A DNA stretch of 6,255 nt from Pseudomonadota bacterium (GTDB lineage Bacteria > Pseudomonadota > Alphaproteobacteria > Rhizobiales > Xanthobacteraceae), in the NCBI GenBank assembly GCA_023433965.1, contig JAEYTQ010000168.1, forward strand, positions 1 through 6,255. The letters are read 5' to 3'. The first letter of the stretch is position 1, and each line of letters opens with the position of its first letter. Shown in pieces: positions 6,126 through 6,255 of this stretch. The translations under genes were made by a program, and so were the position numbers. The notes beneath the pieces are model-generated. The model saw nothing but the letters and a program-made list of their open reading frames with translations, had not been told where the DNA came from and searched no databases.

Positions 6126-6255
6126 TCAGAAGGGCGCGGTGGCGCCGACCGTATCGGCCGAGACGGCTTCGCGGATGCCGAGCGGCTTCGGCCGCCCGGT
6201 GGTGGTATCACGCAGCGTCTGCCGCTCGATCTCCGAGTTCAGCTCGGCTCCGAAC
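6126..6255 (-). CDS. YihY/BrkB-family inner-membrane protein, C-terminal end (cut by window edge)
   Basis: Only the last 42 codons and the TGA stop (6128-6126) are inside the window; the gene continues beyond position 6255. The visible residues begin FGAELNSEIERQT, which matches the conserved end of the last transmembrane helix of YihY/BrkB proteins (GAEhNxExER). A polar tail of about 30 residues follows, containing RPKPLGIREAV and ending in TAPF. These are multi-pass inner-membrane proteins, once misnamed ribonuclease BN, and their function is not established. The call rests on one short motif and the tail character. The gene converges on the methyltransferase gene. Confidence 0.72.
   Translation of the reverse strand, partial: FGAELNSEIERQTLRDTTTGRPKPLGIREAVSADTVGATAPF

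Overview
The window looks like core chromosome of a high-GC alphaproteobacterium, most likely Bradyrhizobium or a close relative in the Nitrobacteraceae. The clues are the strong GC bias at third codon positions, the sequence character of the RibF, IleS and class IIA HAD proteins, and a palindromic intergenic repeat of a kind I recall from Bradyrhizobium genomes. The assignment rests on recognition, not on a search.

Layout, left to right. (1) 1-614, minus strand: N-terminal 204 residues of isoleucyl-tRNA synthetase (ileS), cut by the window edge. (2) 615-830: spacer with a hairpin and a short direct repeat. (3) 831-1802, minus strand: ribF, the bifunctional FAD/FMN-forming enzyme, reading towards ileS. 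(4) 1803-2033: divergent control region. (5) 2034-2429, plus strand: a stand-alone CheY-type receiver. (6) 2440-2562: a nested palindromic repeat that fills almost the whole gap between two convergent genes. (7) 2570-3424, minus strand: a class IIA HAD hydrolase. (8) 3440-4915, minus strand: a membrane-anchored protein with a coiled coil, a proline-rich linker and a degenerate EAL domain; it lies 15 bp upstream of the HAD gene and probably forms an operon with it. (9) 4916-5237: divergent spacer. (10) 5238-6077, plus strand: a class I SAM-dependent methyltransferase. (11) 6091-6119: a 10-bp-stem hairpin between convergent genes. (12) 6126-6255, minus strand: the C-terminus of a YihY/BrkB-family membrane protein, cut by the window edge.

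How the genes fit together. ribF and ileS are housekeeping genes for flavin cofactor synthesis and translation. The CheY-like receiver and the EAL protein point to signalling. The EAL protein has the architecture of TipF, the c-di-GMP effector for flagellum assembly described in Caulobacter, and its active-site loop is too degraded for an ordinary c-di-GMP phosphodiesterase. The HAD hydrolase and the methyltransferase have unknown substrates. I see no phage genes, insertion sequences, CRISPR array, toxin-antitoxin pair, tRNA or rRNA. No wholly new system is evident; the items most worth a second look are the degenerate EAL protein and the palindromic repeat.
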